52,157 bases of DNA. It comes from Marispirochaeta aestuarii (lineage in GTDB: Bacteria; Spirochaetota; Spirochaetia; JC444; Marispirochaetaceae). Position 1 is the first letter of the stretch; every line of letters begins with the position of its first letter. The position numbers and the translations under genes were made by a program. Positions 42,321 through 50,874 of the stretch are shown here, one piece after another. Below the pieces are notes generated by a model that saw only the letters and a program-made list of their open reading frames with translations, was not told the origin of the DNA and did not search any database. The stretch spans positions 1-52,157 of the forward strand of contig NZ_MWQY01000026.1 in the NCBI RefSeq assembly GCF_002087085.1. The letters are read 5' to 3'.

Positions 42321-43344
42321 TATCTCCCGCTGGGAGGAACTGTTCCTGCAGGGCAGGCTCGATGAGCTCAGTGCGGCAGCTATGGACTTGACCCGGACGC
42401 ACTTCGGCGATTCAGTATTTCTGCGGGGACTCCTGGAATACAGCAACCACTGCAGCAGCAACTGCCTCTACTGCGGAATCCGCAGGGACAATTCCCGGGT
42501 TGAACGCTACCGTCTGGATGACCGGATGATCTACGCCGCCGTCGATTCAGGATTTTCGCGCGGACTGCGCACCTTCGTACTTCAGGGCGGGGAGGACCCC
42601 GAGTTCGGTACCGATCGGATGTGTCGCATTGTCCGGGAAATAAAAAAGCGGACCGGCGGGATGGCGGCTGTAACCCTGAGCTGCGGCATCCTCTCCCGGG
42701 AGGACTATGCGGCCCTCAAATCCGCCGGGGCGGACAGGTACCTGCTGCGCTTCGAAACCTCGGATCCGGAACTGCATCGTAACTTAAGGGATGGCGTCAG
42801 TCTGGAGCGGAGGCTGAAGGCTCTTGATGACCTTCGCAACCTCGGGTTTCAGACGGGTTCCGGCTTTATGGTGGGACTCCCCGGAGAAGACGACGAGCTT
42901 GTCCTGCGGAATATCCGCCTTGCCCGGGAACTCGAGCTGGACATGATCGGTATCGGGCCCTTCATCCCTCACCCCCAGACACCCCTGGCCGAGTCTCCCC
43001 AGGTTCCCCTGGAGAAGACCCTCCTTGCCACGGCGATGCTGCGCATAACCTGCCCCAAAGCCCACATTCCGGCCACCACCGCAGCCGGAAGCCTGGAACC
43101 CGACGGCAGGGAAAGAATGCTCCGCTGCGGCGCCAACGTGCTCATGCCGAACATCAGCCCCGTGGAGGTAAAGCCCCATTATATGCTCTATCCGGGGAAG
43201 ATCTGTCTGGATGAGGACGGCCTGCACTGCATCGGCTGTCTGGCAGGACGAGTGGCCTTGGTGGGACGGAAGCTGGATTTTGACCGGGCGGACGGACGTG
43301 TTATCCATGAGCGTGCCGGAGCAAAGGAATCTGCATCCGTATGA
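42313..43344 (+). CDS. hydE: [FeFe]-hydrogenase maturase HydE (radical SAM)
   Basis: 343 residues, typical length. HydE acts on the HydG-made iron-cysteine precursor during assembly of the diiron site. The CX3CX2C motif is CSSNCLYC near 47-54. The optional second cluster pattern CX7CX2C is present near the C-terminus in ICLDEDGLHCIGC, as in the Thermotoga protein. The barrel motifs VLQGGEDPEF and ETSDPELHRNLR are also seen. The start ATG at 42313 is preferred: family homology starts close to it and AGAGGGA lies upstream; the longer frame runs into hydG. It is coupled to the next gene by ATGA. Confidence 0.96.
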   Translation: MSDISRWEELFLQGRLDELSAAAMDLTRTHFGDSVFLRGLLEYSNHCSSNCLYCGIRRDNSRVERYRLDDRMIYAAVDSGFSRGLRTFVLQGGEDPEFGTDRMCRIVREIKKRTGGMAAVTLSCGILSREDYAALKSAGADRYLLRFETSDPELHRNLRDGVSLERRLKALDDLRNLGFQTGSGFMVGLPGEDDELVLRNIRLARELELDMIGIGPFIPHPQTPLAESPQVPLEKTLLATAMLRITCPKAHIPATTAAGSLEPDGRERMLRCGANVLMPNISPVEVKPHYMLYPGKICLDEDGLHCIGCLAGRVALVGRKLDFDRADGRVIHERAGAKESASV

Positions 43345-44663
43345 GCAGGCTGTGGAAACAGGAAACTGCGAAGGCCCTGGAGAACTTCGGACCCGGCGGG
43401 CTTCCCCGGCAGCTGATCCGGGCCTATGGCGAAGTCAAGCGGGCTGCACTGGCGGCGGTACACCGCCATGATCCTGAACTCTGGACGGAAGAGGCCGCCG
43501 CAGCCATTGCCGGAGCCTGTACCGCGATTATAAGGGGAGACCACGATGACGCCTTTCCCATCTCCCTGTCCCAGGGCGGGGCGGGGACCAGTATTCACCT
43601 TAACGTGAATGAGGTTATCTCCTCCCTGGTGGAACAGTCCTGCGGCTGCAGTCTTGATCCCCTGGAGGATCTGGCCAGGTTTCAATCCACCAACGATACC
43701 TTTGCGACAGCCGTCAATGTGGCCCTGCTCCGGGGACTGGCGGAGATAGAAAAGCAGGTGATCGCTCTGCAGGAAAAGCTCGTCCGGATGGAGACAGAAT
43801 ATGACGCAGTTCTGATGACGGGCCGTACGGAGATGCAGGATGCCCTGCCCCTCGGTCTGGGACAGCTCTTCGGTTCCTGGGCAGGAATGGCGGAACGGGA
43901 CCGCTGGCGCCTCTCCAAGCTTGCAGAAAGGATACGGGAAGTCCCCCTGGGGGGAACGGCCATCGGGACCTGCTTCAATGCTCCCCGGGATTACATGAAC
44001 GATGCCCTCCGGACCCTGCGGTCCATTACCGGGCTTCCCCTGGCGCGGAGTCAGAACCTTCCCGACGCGGTGGCCCACAAGGATTCCCTGGGGGAGTTGG
44101 CTTCAGGTTACGCTCTGGCCGCCGGAAATCTGCTGAAGATTGCCGGAGACCTTCTCTATTACACCAGCAGCCCTGTGGGGGAGTTTCAGCATCCGGATCT
44201 TCAGTGGGGTTCCAGCATAATGCCGGTAAAGGTGAACCCGGTGCTCCTGGAGTTTGTCCAGGGACTTGCACTGCGGGTAGAAGGGGATGGGAGGACCTCA
44301 TGTGTCTATGCCCGGGAATCCCGGCTTCAGCTGAACTCCATGCTTCCCTTTCTTGCAGAGAGCATCTTCCGCCAGGAGTCAGCCCTTTCCGCCGCCCTGA
44401 AAGCCCTCTGTCGCTTTCTGGACGAGGTGAAGATCAACACCCAACGCATGGAAGCCAATCTCGCCTCCTCCCCGGCACTTCTTAACGCCCTTCTGCCGAA
44501 GCTGGGCTATCACCGGCTGAAACCCCTGATCAATGAGTTTGCGGCTCAGCCGCCCCGGGACTTTGAGGAATTCCGGCGTCGGGCGGCTGCAGTATTGGAC
44601 CTGGATCCGGCTCTTCTGGACGGGTGGCTCAGTCCGGAAGAGCTTATCGGCCAATCCTTTTAA
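43341..44663 (+). CDS. Aspartase/fumarase-superfamily lyase embedded in the hyd operon
   Basis: 440 residues of the aspartate ammonia-lyase, fumarase and argininosuccinate lyase superfamily. The three conserved regions are visible: GGAGTSIHLNVNEVI near 75, TGRTEMQDALPLGLGQ near 155 and the signature GSSIMPVKVNP near 292. STNDTFATA matches the aspartase SSND region. Its length is shorter than AspA (about 470). It starts at the ATGA overlap with hydE and precedes hydF, so it is expressed with the maturases. A plausible job is release of ammonia for the bridging amine of the H-cluster ligand; lyases of this type are found in hyd clusters of other anaerobes. Which substrate it uses is not shown. 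Confidence 0.88.
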   Translation: MSRLWKQETAKALENFGPGGLPRQLIRAYGEVKRAALAAVHRHDPELWTEEAAAAIAGACTAIIRGDHDDAFPISLSQGGAGTSIHLNVNEVISSLVEQSCGCSLDPLEDLARFQSTNDTFATAVNVALLRGLAEIEKQVIALQEKLVRMETEYDAVLMTGRTEMQDALPLGLGQLFGSWAGMAERDRWRLSKLAERIREVPLGGTAIGTCFNAPRDYMNDALRTLRSITGLPLARSQNLPDAVAHKDSLGELASGYALAAGNLLKIAGDLLYYTSSPVGEFQHPDLQWGSSIMPVKVNPVLLEFVQGLALRVEGDGRTSCVYARESRLQLNSMLPFLAESIFRQESALSAALKALCRFLDEVKINTQRMEANLASSPALLNALLPKLGYHRLKPLINEFAAQPPRDFEEFRRRAAAVLDLDPALLDGWLSPEELIGQSF

Positions 44664-44679
44664 AGAACGAGGCAGGAAT

Positions 44680-45879
44680 ATGAAATCAACACCCCTGGCG
44701 GAACAGTCCCGGATCGTACTTCTTGGAATCCGAAACGCCGGCAAAAGCTCACTGATGAACGCCCTTTTCGGAAAGAAGGTCGCCATCGTTTCCGGGCAGC
44801 CCGGCACCACCACCGACCCGGTGACCCGAAGCTTCGAGATTCCCGGCCTTGGCCCCGCGGCGATAGTGGATACCGCAGGTATCGACGACGAAGGAGAGCT
44901 GGGGACTTTGCGTATAAAGGCTGCCATGGAACGGACCAGAAGCGCCGACATGGTGATCATGGTAAGTCCGGGCCACCTGAGCCCTACGGAAGCAGAAGAG
45001 CAGCTCTACTCCCGGCTCTTCGGCCGGGCAGCTGAAAATGGGAAGGCCCCGGCCCTGCTCGTGCTGACCCATGGCAGGGAAAACCTTGACAAAAAGAAAC
45101 GAGGCTGGCTTGAAAGCACCGGTGGCTTTTGCGTGGAGAACCCCGAAGCTAAGGGAATTGCCGAACTGATTGCGGCCATCGGAAAAATCGCCCCGGCGGC
45201 CGAACCGACACCCCTGGAGGGGCTTGTCAGCGAGGGCGACCTGATACTCCTGGTAACCCCCATCGATCTGGCGGCCCCCAAAGGGCGCCTCATCCTGCCC
45301 CAGGTGGAGACCCTCAGAGATGCCCTGGACCGGGACTGCGCTTCCCTGGTGGTAAAGGAACGGGAGCTTTTCCGTTTTTATCAGGCTCTTAAGGAGCCTC
45401 CAAAGCTGGTGATTACCGACAGCCAGGCCTTCCATAAAGTAGCCGCGGACATTCCCGAGGACCAGCCCCTTACCAGTTTCAGCATCCTCTTCGCCCGTAA
45501 AAAGGGGGAACTGGACAGGTACAATCCGGGACTTGCGGCTCTCGAGAAGATGAAGCCGGCGCCCAGAATTCTCATGCTGGAAAGCTGTTCACACCACCGG
45601 CAGGCGGATGATATCGGAACGGTTAAAATTCCGCGTCTCTTTCGCCAGATGGTCCGCCGGGATGCGGAGTTCATCTTCAGCCGCCGGATGCCGGAGAAAG
45701 ATGAACTGAAGGATCTGGATCTCGTAATAATGTGCGCCTCCTGTATGCTCACCCGTACGAAGGTCATGACACGCCTCGACGCCTTCAGGGATGCCGGAGT
45801 TCCGGTGCTGAATTACGGTCTGTTTCTGGCCTGGGCAAACGGGCTTTTCCCCCGGGCTCTGGAGCCCCTGGAGCAATAA
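44680..45879 (+). CDS. hydF: [FeFe]-hydrogenase maturase HydF (GTPase scaffold)
   Basis: 399 residues, typical. HydF is the GTP-binding scaffold that carries the diiron precursor to the hydrogenase. G1 is GIRNAGKSSLMNALFG near 18-32, G3 is DTAGID near 70, and a dimerisation domain follows. The C-terminal iron-sulfur ligands fit CxHx(n)CxxC: CSHH near 305, then CASC near 353. The ATG at 44680 fits homology; GGCAGGA precedes it. It is the last gene of the operon and lies 16 bases after the lyase stop. Confidence 0.96.
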   Translation: MKSTPLAEQSRIVLLGIRNAGKSSLMNALFGKKVAIVSGQPGTTTDPVTRSFEIPGLGPAAIVDTAGIDDEGELGTLRIKAAMERTRSADMVIMVSPGHLSPTEAEEQLYSRLFGRAAENGKAPALLVLTHGRENLDKKKRGWLESTGGFCVENPEAKGIAELIAAIGKIAPAAEPTPLEGLVSEGDLILLVTPIDLAAPKGRLILPQVETLRDALDRDCASLVVKERELFRFYQALKEPPKLVITDSQAFHKVAADIPEDQPLTSFSILFARKKGELDRYNPGLAALEKMKPAPRILMLESCSHHRQADDIGTVKIPRLFRQMVRRDAEFIFSRRMPEKDELKDLDLVIMCASCMLTRTKVMTRLDAFRDAGVPVLNYGLFLAWANGLFPRALEPLEQ

Positions 45880-45898
45880 GGCCGGGTATCTGTAAAGA

Positions 45899-45927
45899 TT
45901 GACCCCGCATATCCCATGGAGTATGGT
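45899..45927 (+). promoter_or_regulatory. Possible promoter of the SGNH hydrolase gene
   Basis: TTGACC (45899-45904), a 17-base spacer and TATGGT (45922-45927), 18 bases before the ATG at 45946. It begins 20 bases after the hydF stop; no clear terminator lies between them. Confidence 0.33.
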
Positions 45928-45945
45928 TTACCGGAGGAGTATGCC

Positions 45946-46578
45946 ATGGCTCGTATTCTCTGTTTCGGCGATTCAAATACCTGGGGGTGGAATCCTCACG
46001 ACAAATCCCGCTACGGAAAGGAGACCCGCTGGACCGGGAGACTGCAGGAGATGTTCGGAACCCTGCATGAGATTATCGAGGAGGGCCTCAACGGACGGAC
46101 CACCACCTTCGATGATCACGTCTCCGGAGGCGGTAAAAAAGGATTGAGCTATCTGATCCCCTGCCTGGAAACCCACAGACCCATCGACCTTGTAATCATG
46201 ATGCTGGGCACAAACGATCTGAAGCTGCGCTTTTCCCTGTCCGCCTATGATATCGCACGGGCAATGGACAGGCTTGTCGCAACCGTACTTGGCAGCACTG
46301 CAGGGCCTGCAGGAGAAAGCCCCCAGGTGCTCCTTGTGAGTCCGGCAAGGGTGGGCCCTTTATCGGACTTTAAAGAGATGTTTGCCGGGGCCCGGGAGAA
46401 GTCATTGCTGCTGGGCAGGCATTATCGTCAGGTGTCGCTTGAACGGGGGTGTCATTTTCTGGATGCCGCGGAGCTGATCGAATCGAGCCCTGTCGACGGA
46501 ATCCATCTGGAAAAGGAGTCCCATGGGATTCTGGCTGAGGCCTTTGTACAGAAGATCGGGCAGATCCTTCAGTCCTGA
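45946..46578 (+). CDS. SGNH/GDSL-family hydrolase
   Basis: 210 residues of the SGNH esterase fold. Block I is FGDSNTWGW with the nucleophile Ser near residue 9, block III is LGTNDLK with Asn near 87, and block V DGIHLEKESHGI supplies the catalytic Asp-His. No signal peptide, so it is probably cytoplasmic. It resembles arylesterase- or acetyl-ester-hydrolase-type proteins (YpmR- and TesA-like); the substrate is unknown. The start is decided by GGAGGAG 7-13 bases upstream of the ATG at 45946; an ATG at 45916 extends the frame with no such site. Confidence 0.88.
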   Translation: MARILCFGDSNTWGWNPHDKSRYGKETRWTGRLQEMFGTLHEIIEEGLNGRTTTFDDHVSGGGKKGLSYLIPCLETHRPIDLVIMMLGTNDLKLRFSLSAYDIARAMDRLVATVLGSTAGPAGESPQVLLVSPARVGPLSDFKEMFAGAREKSLLLGRHYRQVSLERGCHFLDAAELIESSPVDGIHLEKESHGILAEAFVQKIGQILQS

Positions 46579-46605
46579 ATCCTTCCGGAAGGATAAAGAA
46601 GTTTT

Positions 46606-46634
46606 TTGACGATGCCCTGAAACGGTGATACTCT
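46606..46634 (+). promoter_or_regulatory. Probable promoter of the first module B URO-D-like gene
   Basis: TTGACG (46606-46611), a 17-base spacer and TACTCT (46629-46634), 48 bases before the ATG at 46682. Confidence 0.48.
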
Positions 46635-46681
46635 GAAAAGAAGCTGCACACAGTCAGCCAGTTTAACTTTGAGAGTGTCAT

Positions 46682-47800
46682 ATGTCAGACGGAAAGAGGC
46701 GTATTCAGAAGGTCTTCAGCGGAGATCTTCCCGACAGAGTCCCCCTTGATATCGGCGGTATAAACAATTCCACAATGCACTGGAAGATTGAAAAAAAATT
46801 GTGCGAAGCCCTGGGGTTCCCCTGCGCCGGGAACAACATAATAGCCGTTGATCAGCAGGTAGTCGTGCCTGATGAACGTATTCTGGAATATTTCGGCGCT
46901 GACACGCGTACAATCTATATCCGGGAATCCGGTCCGTGGAAGGAGGGCGGCGACGGTCTCTTCTACGATCAGTGGGGAATCGGCAGGGTTTTCGACGGAC
47001 AATACTACACCATGAAGACCCATCCTCTCCGGGTTGATAATCCCCGGGAGGCTTTGTCCCTGTATCAGTGGCCTGACCCCCGTTCCGAATACAGGGTGGC
47101 GGGACTGGAAGAGCGTATCAGCAGCTATGCCGGCAGGTACACCCTGGTTCTGGAAGGACTGAGGGAGGTATGTTTCGGCCTGCCGTCGTGGATACGGGGA
47201 ATCACGGACTTCTACATGGACCTGGTTACCGATCCGGTATTCTCTCACGAATTTCTCGACCGCGTGCTGGAATGGAACCTGGAGGTTCTGCGTTTTGTGA
47301 TGGACCGGATAGGCGACTCCATCGATGTCGTCAAATTCGCGGACGATCTGGGCACCCAGGAGTCCCTGCTGATATCTCCGGATACCTACCGGGAATTCAT
47401 AAAACCCCGTCATGCCAGATATGTGGAAGAGATAAAGAAATACGGATGCAGGGTACTCCTTCATTCCTGCGGTGCAGTCCGACCGCTTATTGAGGATTTT
47501 ATTGAGATCGGCATCGACGCGCTGAATCCTGTTCAGATCTCCGCCGCAGGGATGGATCCCGGGGAGCTGAAGGAAGAGTACGGCGGCAGGATCGTTTTCT
47601 GGGGCGGCGGAATCGATACCCAGGCTGTACTCCCCGCCGTTACTCCAGACAAGGTTAGGGAAGAGGTCCGGCGCAATATGGAAATCTTCAAGAAGGGGGG
47701 AGGATACATTTTCGCCCAGGTTCATAATATTCAGCCGGATGTGCCGGTGGAGAATGTTATCGCCATGTATGAAGCATATCGTGAACATTCACAGTACTGA
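46682..47800 (+). CDS. URO-D-superfamily protein 1, module B
   Basis: 372 residues of the uroporphyrinogen decarboxylase superfamily. The N-terminus RRIQKVFSGDLPDRVPLDIG is the usual start for this group. The metal-site region reads LLHSCGAVRPLIEDF near 258, so the H-x-C part is kept. The C-terminal Cys of MtaA is replaced by a His segment, AQVHNIQPDVPVEN near 345, a form widespread in uncharacterised members. HemE active-site features are not obvious. It stands before the TRAP module B promoter and has its own promoter, so it can be expressed separately. The role is unknown; methyl transfer or decarboxylation are family-based options. Confidence 0.82.
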   Translation: MSDGKRRIQKVFSGDLPDRVPLDIGGINNSTMHWKIEKKLCEALGFPCAGNNIIAVDQQVVVPDERILEYFGADTRTIYIRESGPWKEGGDGLFYDQWGIGRVFDGQYYTMKTHPLRVDNPREALSLYQWPDPRSEYRVAGLEERISSYAGRYTLVLEGLREVCFGLPSWIRGITDFYMDLVTDPVFSHEFLDRVLEWNLEVLRFVMDRIGDSIDVVKFADDLGTQESLLISPDTYREFIKPRHARYVEEIKKYGCRVLLHSCGAVRPLIEDFIEIGIDALNPVQISAAGMDPGELKEEYGGRIVFWGGGIDTQAVLPAVTPDKVREEVRRNMEIFKKGGGYIFAQVHNIQPDVPVENVIAMYEAYREHSQY

Positions 47801-47802
47801 TC

Positions 47803-47839
47803 AACAATATTCCCTATTGTTATATACAATATGCTGTAT
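47803..47839. promoter_or_regulatory. Pair of dyads upstream of the module B promoter
   Basis: AACAATA-TTCCC-TATTGTT at 47803-47821 and ATACA-ATATGC-TGTAT at 47824-47839. The first is not followed by a T run, so a protein-binding role is more likely than termination. Confidence 0.38.
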
Positions 47840-47854
47840 CGAAGGAACTATTTC

Positions 47855-47883
47855 TTGACACCTGATATTAGCGATAGTACAAT
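47855..47883 (+). promoter_or_regulatory. Near-consensus promoter of TRAP module B
   Basis: TTGACA (47855-47860), a 17-base spacer and TACAAT (47878-47883). The start codon of dctP lies 45 bases downstream of the -10 box. Confidence 0.78.
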
Positions 47884-47905
47884 TTTTTGAAGTGCAAGAT
47901 TGTAC
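47877..47905. promoter_or_regulatory. Putative repressor operator overlapping the -10 box
   Basis: A 7-bp perfect inverted repeat GTACAAT (47877-47883) and ATTGTAC (47899-47905), separated by 15 bases. The left arm coincides with the -10 element, so a bound dimer would block transcription. Confidence 0.45.
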
Positions 47906-47927
47906 TGTAGTATCGAGGGAGGAAAAG

Positions 47928-48926
47928 ATGTTAAAGAAACTGTTATTGCTGTGTGTGATTGTGGCTTTTCTCGCCGCCGTTCCGGTTCTGGCGGAAGGGG
48001 CCAAGGAAGGTTCAGCGAAGACTCAAATCGTCAACGTTGCGTCGACCTTTCCGGATGATTCACCCCAGGATAAGGGACTCGATCTTTTCAAGAAGATCGT
48101 GGAAGAGAAAAGCAACGGCCGCTTTGAGGTTATTATACACACCGGCGGGGCAATGGGTAATGAACGCGAGACCTTCGAACAGCTGATCGACGGCTCCGTC
48201 GAGTTCGGCGCCAACGGCTCCGGCGATATCGGACAGTTCTATCCTGAATATTTCTGCTCCGAGGTTCCCTATATCTTCAAGAATGTTGATCAGTTCTGGG
48301 CTTACTGGAACGGCCCTCTTGGAAAAGAGATCTCCGATCTTATCGAAAAGGAACGGGGTGTCAAGACTGTAGGTGTCGTTCTGCGGGGTGCACGCTATCT
48401 GACCGCCAACAAACCCATCCGCAGGGTCTCCGATGTTCAGGGCCTGAAGATCCGTCTTCCCCAGCTCGAGTCCTGGATGATGGCCTGGGAAGAACTCGGT
48501 GCACTTCCTACACCCATCAATTTTTCCGAGGTATACCTGGCACTTCAGACCGGTACGGTGGAAGCACAGGAGAATCCCCCCGAGACCATTCTCAATTACA
48601 AATTTTACGAAGTTCAGAAATATCTGGTTAAAACAGAGCATATCTTCTCTGCAGCCCGTTTTCTGATGTCCAATATCTGGTTCGACCGGCAGTCTGCGGA
48701 AGACCAGAAGATGTTCCTGGATGCCATGAAGGAAGCCACCGACTATGCCAACGATCTTACCCGCGATGGCGATGCCCAGTATGTCAAACAGCTTGTAAAC
48801 GATCTCGGCATGGAACTGATCGAAGTCGACAAGGATGCTTTCCAGAAAGCTGTTCAGCCGGTACTGGAAAAACTTGGCCGCGAAGAGTGGAAACCGGGAC
48901 TTTACGAGCAGCTGCAGAAACTGTAG
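47928..48926 (+). CDS. dctP: TRAP transporter substrate-binding protein, module B
   Basis: 332 residues, DctP family. The signal peptide is LLLLCVIVAFLAAVPVLAEG with no lipobox. Core motifs are PDDSPQDKGLDLFKKIVEEK near 40, VQGLKIRLPQLESWMMAWEE near 165 with the conserved ligand Arg, and PTPINFSEVYLALQTGTVEA followed by QENPPETI near 195. GGAGGAAAAG lies directly before the ATG at 47928; the upstream part of the open frame runs through the operator. It has the same length as the module A protein but differs in sequence, and the gene has normal G+C. A terminator-like hairpin follows it. Confidence 0.94.
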   Translation: MLKKLLLLCVIVAFLAAVPVLAEGAKEGSAKTQIVNVASTFPDDSPQDKGLDLFKKIVEEKSNGRFEVIIHTGGAMGNERETFEQLIDGSVEFGANGSGDIGQFYPEYFCSEVPYIFKNVDQFWAYWNGPLGKEISDLIEKERGVKTVGVVLRGARYLTANKPIRRVSDVQGLKIRLPQLESWMMAWEELGALPTPINFSEVYLALQTGTVEAQENPPETILNYKFYEVQKYLVKTEHIFSAARFLMSNIWFDRQSAEDQKMFLDAMKEATDYANDLTRDGDAQYVKQLVNDLGMELIEVDKDAFQKAVQPVLEKLGREEWKPGLYEQLQKL

Positions 48927-48976
48927 GGCCGTCTTTATCGTCCGGTTCCATTCAGTAATGTTGTGAACCTTTTCTG

Positions 48977-49012
48977 GTACGCCACGGTTTTTGGCTGTGG
49001 CGTACTTTTTTT
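48977..49012 (+). terminator. Terminator-like hairpin between dctP and dctQ, module B
   Basis: A 9-bp stem GTACGCCAC/GTGGCGTAC, extendable by a G-T and a G-C pair, followed by seven T. This is a good rho-independent terminator inside the operon, probably partial, giving more DctP than DctQM. Confidence 0.75.
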
Positions 49013-49053
49013 GATGTTGCCGCTTAAGGCAATGTCCAAAGAGGAGCTGAAAA

Positions 49054-49566
49054 ATGAAGAAGGTGCTTGAACTGGTTAACGCTCTCGTCCTGCTGATAAT
49101 GTTTTTGCTTGTAATGACCACCATAATCTTCAGAAATATTCTGGAGATTCCATCTTCGTGGTCGCAGGAACTGTCTGAGTACATTTTCGTATTTATTGTT
49201 TTCATTGGATCCGCAGCTGTTATGAAGGACGAGGAGCACATCGGAATCGATACGGTAACCATCCTGCTGCCGAAAAAGGCACAGCGCATTGTAAGGATAA
49301 TCGGTCGTCTTTTGATTGCACCTTTTCTGTATGTCCTGGTTGCAGGCAGTTTCCCCAATATCGGGGCGACCTGGAACAACTATCTTCCCACTGTTCCATG
49401 GTTCAGGATGGGTGTGATTTATCTTATTGTACTGATTTCCGGAATAATTATGTCCTATTACCTGCTGCACAATCTGATACTGGATATTCGCGGTTTGTAC
49501 AAACCCATAACTCGTATTGATGAGCTTACACATCACGATTCTGCGGGTGAGGAGGATGCAGAATGA
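49054..49566 (+). CDS. dctQ: TRAP transporter small membrane subunit, module B
   Basis: 170 residues with four TM helices. DctQ features: ALVLLIMFLLVMTTIIFRNI (TM1), SSWSQELSEYIFVFIVFIGS (TM2), KDEEHIGID near residue 67, then two further helices. GAGGAG lies 9-14 bases before the ATG. The next gene overlaps its stop by 4 bases. Confidence 0.92.
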   Translation: MKKVLELVNALVLLIMFLLVMTTIIFRNILEIPSSWSQELSEYIFVFIVFIGSAAVMKDEEHIGIDTVTILLPKKAQRIVRIIGRLLIAPFLYVLVAGSFPNIGATWNNYLPTVPWFRMGVIYLIVLISGIIMSYYLLHNLILDIRGLYKPITRIDELTHHDSAGEEDAE

Positions 49567-50852
49567 TCTTTTTTATTACCTTCGGATTGATCGGCCTGCT
49601 TGCGTTGGGGGTGCCCGTTGCTTTTGCCCTGGGAGGTTCAGCTCTTTTCGGATATTTATACAACGCTGGGCCCAACGCGGTTCTGTCGGTAATATCCCGC
49701 AGAATGATGTTCGGCCTGAATAATTTTCTGCTTTTGGCTATTCCGTTGTTTATTCTCTCTGCGAAAATAATGAACAGCTCAAAGATAACCTCCAAGATTT
49801 TCGGGTTCGCCCATTCTGTCGTCGGCTTTCTCCCCGGCGGACTTGGACACGCCAATGTCGTGGCCAGTCTTATCTTTGCCGGAATGTCCGGTGCCGCCGT
49901 TGTCGACGCCGCCGGGCTTGGCCAGATCGAACTTGAGGCCATGGAGGACGGCGGGTACGACAAGGATTTCAGCGTTGCCATTACAGCCGCTTCTTCAACG
50001 ATCGGGCCTATTTTTCCCCCCAGTCTGCCCATGGTTGTATTCGGTTTTATGTCCGGGGTATCGGTGGGCCGTCTTTTTCTTGGAGGTGTCGTTCCGGGCC
50101 TGATAATGACGGCGATACTCATGCTGCTGGTAAGCTGGTATGCCCACCGGAGAGGCTACCCCCGTCTGGGACTGCTGTCCGTCAAGGGGCTGGCAAAGAG
50201 CCTCATGGATGCGATTCTCCCCCTTCTGACGCCGGTTATTCTTTTAGGCGGAATCTGGTCGGGTGCCTTTACTCCAACTGAAGCTGCGGCCATCGCCGTC
50301 CTCTACGCCCTGGTAATCGGTAAGATCGCCCTGAAGGAGCTCGGGTTCAAGGAGATAAAGCAGGTATTTATCGATACGGCCCGGGAGACGGCAGTTATCG
50401 GTATCATCGTAGCTGCTTCCGGGTTCTACGGCTGGATACTTATGCGCTCCGGGCTTACGGTTCGTATAGCAAACTCCTTAATGACCCTGAGCGATAATCC
50501 CCTGATTATCTTTCTGGTGGTGAATCTCTTCCTTCTCGTTATAGGATGCTTTCTGGATCCCACCGTAGCGATATTGATCCTTACGCCGATCCTGATGCCC
50601 GTTATCCAGCGAGTCGGAATAGATCCGGTTCATTTCGGGGTCGTGATGGTCCTGAACCTGATGATCGGCCTTCTGACGCCGCCCTTCGGGATTGTCCTTT
50701 TCGTCATGCAGCAGGTTTCAGGGCTCTCCTACGGACGGGTTGTGAAGGCGACAGCACCCTTTCTGCTGCCGCTTTTTATAGTCCTTGTTCTTATCGTGAT
50801 TTTTCCGGATCTGGTAATCGGGCTTCCCAACCTGCTTTATGCGGGCAGATAG
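49563..50852 (+). CDS. dctM: TRAP transporter large membrane subunit, module B
   Basis: 429 residues with about twelve TM helices, DctM type. Signatures: LNNFLLLAIPLFILSAKIMN near 54-73, AGMSGAAVVDAAGLGQIELE near 106-125, PIFPPSLPMVVFGFMSGVS near 148-166 and LNLMIGLLTPPFGIVLFVM near 365. Sampled composition is about 58% G+C, unlike its AT-rich module A homologue. It is coupled to dctQ by ATGA, and the URO-D-like gene starts 22 bases after its stop. Confidence 0.95.
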   Translation: MIFFITFGLIGLLALGVPVAFALGGSALFGYLYNAGPNAVLSVISRRMMFGLNNFLLLAIPLFILSAKIMNSSKITSKIFGFAHSVVGFLPGGLGHANVVASLIFAGMSGAAVVDAAGLGQIELEAMEDGGYDKDFSVAITAASSTIGPIFPPSLPMVVFGFMSGVSVGRLFLGGVVPGLIMTAILMLLVSWYAHRRGYPRLGLLSVKGLAKSLMDAILPLLTPVILLGGIWSGAFTPTEAAAIAVLYALVIGKIALKELGFKEIKQVFIDTARETAVIGIIVAASGFYGWILMRSGLTVRIANSLMTLSDNPLIIFLVVNLFLLVIGCFLDPTVAILILTPILMPVIQRVGIDPVHFGVVMVLNLMIGLLTPPFGIVLFVMQQVSGLSYGRVVKATAPFLLPLFIVLVLIVIFPDLVIGLPNLLYAGR

Positions 50853-50874
50853 CTGCTGCTCAGGGAACCTGTAT

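Noticed and set aside
40655-45879. A hydrogenase structural gene in the maturation cluster
   Set aside because: No H-cluster binding motifs are found in any frame of the cluster or its surroundings within the window.
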